In this document: positions 5,492-7,070 of the stretch, in pieces | Numbering within the stretch: position 1 is the stretch's first letter | Layout of the letters: the number at the start of each line of letters is the position of its first letter | Source: Phycisphaerales bacterium | GTDB taxonomy: Bacteria; Planctomycetota; Phycisphaerae; Phycisphaerales; UBA1924 | Assembly: GCA_016764015.1 (NCBI GenBank) | Contig: JAESSR010000034.1 | Span: 1-7,070, forward strand | DNA: 7,070 nucleotides | Direction: 5' to 3' | Position numbers and translations under genes: made by a program | Notes under the pieces: generated by a model | Databases searched by the model: none | Told to the model about the DNA's origin: nothing | What the model saw: the letters and a program-made list of their open reading frames with translations, nothing else

Positions 5492-6268
5492 TTAGACCGT
5501 TTGTTGTACGACCGCCTCGACGGCACTGGTGAAAATACTCAACCCCGGAGTCGATTGAGACTTGGTCTTCTCATCGAGCCGAGTCCAATATGGATGCCGA
5601 TTCCATTCGAGCGCCCGCTCAGGGTGAGGCATCAATCCAAATATCCGACCAGTCGGATCACAGATCCCTGCGATCTGTTCGACCGAACCATTGATGTCGG
5701 TGCCATAGCTCAATGCGATCTGATTGCCGGCTTTGATGAGATCAAGCGTTGCTTGATCCTTGGTGACAAAGCGTCCTTCGCCATGCGCGATTGGGAACAG
5801 GATATCACCTGCGTACTCATTGAGCCCTTGCGTCCAGATGCAGTTCGAGTTTGCATTGAGCTTCATCTCAACCCAATCATCGACGAATCGACCATGATCG
5901 TTGTCGGTCAATGCCACACAGGAATCGTGATTCTCTGTCCCTGGCAAAAGTCCAATTTGAACCATGACCTGGAAGCCGTTGCAGATCCCGATCATTGGCA
6001 CGCCTCGATCGACAGCCTGAAGCAGTTCGGGCATGAGCTCTTTTCGGGTGTGCATCGCCTTGATTCGACCCGACGCGATGTCGTCGCCATAGGAGAACCC
6101 GCCGGGGAACCCAATGAGATCAAACTGAGCGATTTTGGTCGGCTCGGCAAGAAGTTCATCGATATGAACCAGGTCAACCCCAGCGCCGGCGAGCGTAAAC
6201 GCCCGGCAGAGCTCAAGATCGCAGTTTGTGCCGGCGGTTCTGATCACAAGTGCTTTGGGCATTGTCAT
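5492..6268 (-). CDS. purQ: Phosphoribosylformylglycinamidine synthase, glutaminase subunit
   Basis: PurQ hydrolyses glutamine and passes ammonia to PurL (with PurS) to convert FGAR to FGAM, the step after PurN. The protein is 258 residues from the ATG at 6268. It shows ALVIRTAGTNCDLE at the start (residues 6-19), GFPGGFSYGDD (53-63), the nucleophile Cys96 in GICNGFQ, an AHGEGRF segment (161-167), and the catalytic pair His215/Glu217 in LMPHPERA. It is some 30 residues longer than the classic short PurQ (227 in B. subtilis); part of this is the end after residue 220. GGGAG (minus strand, 6285-6281) lies 12 nt upstream of the ATG. The frame is open up to 6358, but those 30 codons are unlike PurQ and cross the control region. 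PurS and PurL are not in the window. It is the first gene of the five-gene cluster. Confidence 0.94.
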   Translation of the reverse strand: MTMPKALVIRTAGTNCDLELCRAFTLAGAGVDLVHIDELLAEPTKIAQFDLIGFPGGFSYGDDIASGRIKAMHTRKELMPELLQAVDRGVPMIGICNGFQVMVQIGLLPGTENHDSCVALTDNDHGRFVDDWVEMKLNANSNCIWTQGLNEYAGDILFPIAHGEGRFVTKDQATLDLIKAGNQIALSYGTDINGSVEQIAGICDPTGRIFGLMPHPERALEWNRHPYWTRLDEKTKSQSTPGLSIFTSAVEAVVQQTV

Positions 6269-6283
6269 GGACGATCGTAGCTC

Positions 6284-6322
6284 CCAACTCTCGGTGAATC
6301 TGGATGAGAATCGACGAGTTGG
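6284..6322 (-). promoter_or_regulatory. Possible purQ leader hairpin overlapping its ribosome binding site
   Basis: CCAACTC (6284-6290) and GAGTTGG (6316-6322) are a 7-bp inverted repeat with a 25-nt loop. In the purQ messenger the downstream arm shares two bases with the GGGAG ribosome binding site (6285-6281), so folding could limit translation. The same stretch also contains the -10 and part of the promoter of the divergent gene, so the symmetry may be accidental or act in DNA. Confidence 0.35.
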
Positions 6323-6332
6323 TGCATATAAT
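6304..6332 (+). promoter_or_regulatory. Sigma-70-type promoter for the DUF1015 gene
   Basis: A perfect TATAAT (6327-6332) is preceded at 17 nt by ATGAGA (6304-6309, 4 of 6 to the -35 consensus). The predicted start is near 6339, with a leader of about 75 nt before the ATG at 6413. The 20-bp palindrome at 6341-6360 begins right at this start, suggesting repression. I could not pick an equally good promoter for purQ on the other strand. Confidence 0.6.
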
Positions 6333-6340
6333 TGATGAGA

Positions 6341-6360
6341 CAATGAGCGAGCGCTCATTG
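6341..6360. promoter_or_regulatory. Perfect 20-bp palindrome in the purQ/DUF1015 divergent region (probable operator)
   Basis: CAATGAGCG (6341-6349), AG, CGCTCATTG (6352-6360): two perfect 9-bp arms with a 2-bp centre. The inner GAGCGNNCGCTC symmetry resembles operators of TetR-type dimers, which often have this spacing, but the identity of the binder is unknown. It sits at about +2 to +21 of the predicted DUF1015 promoter and roughly 73 bp upstream of the purQ start, so one protein could control both directions. As RNA it would also form a hairpin, but no U-tract follows on either strand. Confidence 0.65.
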
Positions 6361-6412
6361 GGGACTATTTCGATATTCACGATGAATCACTCGTGCCAAT
6401 GAAAGGGCACCG

Positions 6413-7070
6413 ATGCCTGCAATCCATCCATTCAATGCTGTTCAATATAACCAGGGCCAAGGCGATGTATCCGAGCTGATCGCACCTCCATATGATGTGC
6501 TTGATCTCGCTTCCAAAAAAGCCCTGCTCGATCGCAACGAGCACAATGCCGTCGGGATCGATCTGCCTCATGTACCAGCCAAGGAGCTCGGCCCGGATTC
6601 TGCCTACCAAGCGGCCGGCGATTCTTATCGCTTGATGCTTGAATCCGGTGTGCTCACCCAGCGCGAGACCCCCGCGATCTTTGCCTACCGCCAATCCTTC
6701 GAGTTTGAAGGCAAACCATTCCAACGCTGCGGCATGGCCGTCACGCTTGACGCCGTCGCCTTTGGCAATCGCGACGGCGGCGGCATCCTCGCACATGAAC
6801 AAACCTTTGGAGGACCCAAAGAAGATCGCAAAGCGCTCATGAATGCGCTGCAGTGCCAGTCCTCACCAATCTTCGGACTCCATCCCGATGAAAATGGTGA
6901 TGCGGTCAAGATTGTCCATAGCGTCATGGATTCACGCGATGCCGACATGACGGCGGACATGGGCGATGGGATCAAGCAAGAAATTTGGACCATCGACGAC
7001 CAAGCGACCATCGCAAAGTATACGGAGGCACTCGCTGGCGAAGATGTCTTCGTCGCCGACGGGCACCATC
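6413..7070 (+). CDS. DUF1015 family protein, N-terminal 219 residues (runs off window)
   Basis: A continuous frame begins at ATG 6413, with AAAGGG about 5 nt upstream, and is still open at the window end. The peptide starts MPAIHPFNAVQY and contains APPYDVL (24-30), a Tyr/Gly-rich SYRLMLESGVL segment, FAYRQSF (90-96), AHEQTF (127-132) with PKEDRKAL (135-142), SSPIFGLH (150-157), IWTIDD (191-196) and VADGHH (214-219). These match, in order, the conserved blocks of DUF1015, a family of roughly 400-residue cytoplasmic proteins, so about half the gene is present. Members carry invariant His/Asp/Glu residues, including the ADGHH motif seen here, suggesting an enzyme, but I cannot assign a reaction. 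It is divergent from purQ across a 144-bp control region that contains its promoter and a palindrome. Several minus-strand open frames over it are shadows. Confidence 0.9.
   Translation, partial: MPAIHPFNAVQYNQGQGDVSELIAPPYDVLDLASKKALLDRNEHNAVGIDLPHVPAKELGPDSAYQAAGDSYRLMLESGVLTQRETPAIFAYRQSFEFEGKPFQRCGMAVTLDAVAFGNRDGGGILAHEQTFGGPKEDRKALMNALQCQSSPIFGLHPDENGDAVKIVHSVMDSRDADMTADMGDGIKQEIWTIDDQATIAKYTEALAGEDVFVADGHH

Noticed and set aside
5435..6280. Long plus-strand open frame (281 codons) opposite purQ and coaD
   Set aside because: It is antisense to two clear enzyme genes, has no recognisable motif and crosses the gap between them; it is a by-product of codon composition.
6269..6358. N-terminal extension of purQ to the ATG at 6358
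   Set aside because: The 30 extra residues do not resemble PurQ and would run through the palindrome and the divergent promoter; ATG 6268 has a ribosome binding site and the right family start.
6377..6802. Minus-strand open frame of 141 codons
   Set aside because: It lies opposite the DUF1015 gene, whose conserved blocks are unmistakable.

Overview
The window looks like a chromosomal segment from a planctomycete, most likely of the class Phycisphaerae. The main evidence is three small secreted proteins that end in a PEP-CTERM-like tail in which the usual Pro-Glu-Pro reads Pro-Ala-Pro or Pro-Thr-Pro, followed by a Leu/Ala/Gly-rich stretch and four arginines; such tails are very common in that group. 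A secreted TPR/metalloprotease/PDZ protein and the style of the purine enzymes fit as well. The phylum-level placement is an inference from protein style; no rRNA gene or other marker is present.

Layout from left to right. (1) Positions 1-167, minus strand: the first 55 codons of a PadR-family repressor, with a strong inverted repeat just upstream that is probably its own operator. (2) Positions 311-2233, minus strand: three tandem paralogous genes for exported PEP-CTERM-like proteins (order of transcription: 2233 to 1637, 1542 to 946, 919 to 311). The first two are recent duplicates, about three-quarters identical in protein, with DNA blocks almost identical at a 691-bp offset. The array has a recognisable promoter (2321-2349), a 5'-leader hairpin (2270-2293) and a good intrinsic terminator (264-284). 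(3) Positions 2465-6268, minus strand: a compact five-gene cluster transcribed purQ, coaD, acyl-CoA thioesterase, purN, TPR-metalloprotease-PDZ. Gaps are 17 nt and 6 nt at the two ends, with two 4-nt stop/start overlaps (ATGA and GTGA) in the middle, so translational coupling is likely. (4) Positions 6269-6412: a divergent control region with a TATAAT-type promoter for the rightward gene, a perfect 20-bp palindrome at its expected start site, and an inverted repeat that would partly hide the purQ ribosome binding site. (5) Positions 6413-7070, plus strand: the first 219 codons of a DUF1015-family protein that runs off the window.

How the genes work together: PurQ (glutaminase subunit of FGAM synthase) and PurN (GAR formyltransferase) are two neighbouring steps of de novo purine synthesis. 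CoaD makes dephospho-CoA from ATP and phosphopantetheine, and the hotdog thioesterase releases free CoA from acyl-CoA. The cluster therefore groups purine and CoA metabolism; the periplasmic/secreted metalloprotease at its end has no obvious link. The tandem PEP-CTERM-like proteins are probably exported and handled by an exosortase encoded elsewhere. I see no mobile element, CRISPR array, tRNA, rRNA or phage gene. The less ordinary items are the duplicated secreted-protein array with its variant sorting signal, and the palindromic control sites upstream of padR and of the DUF1015 gene.
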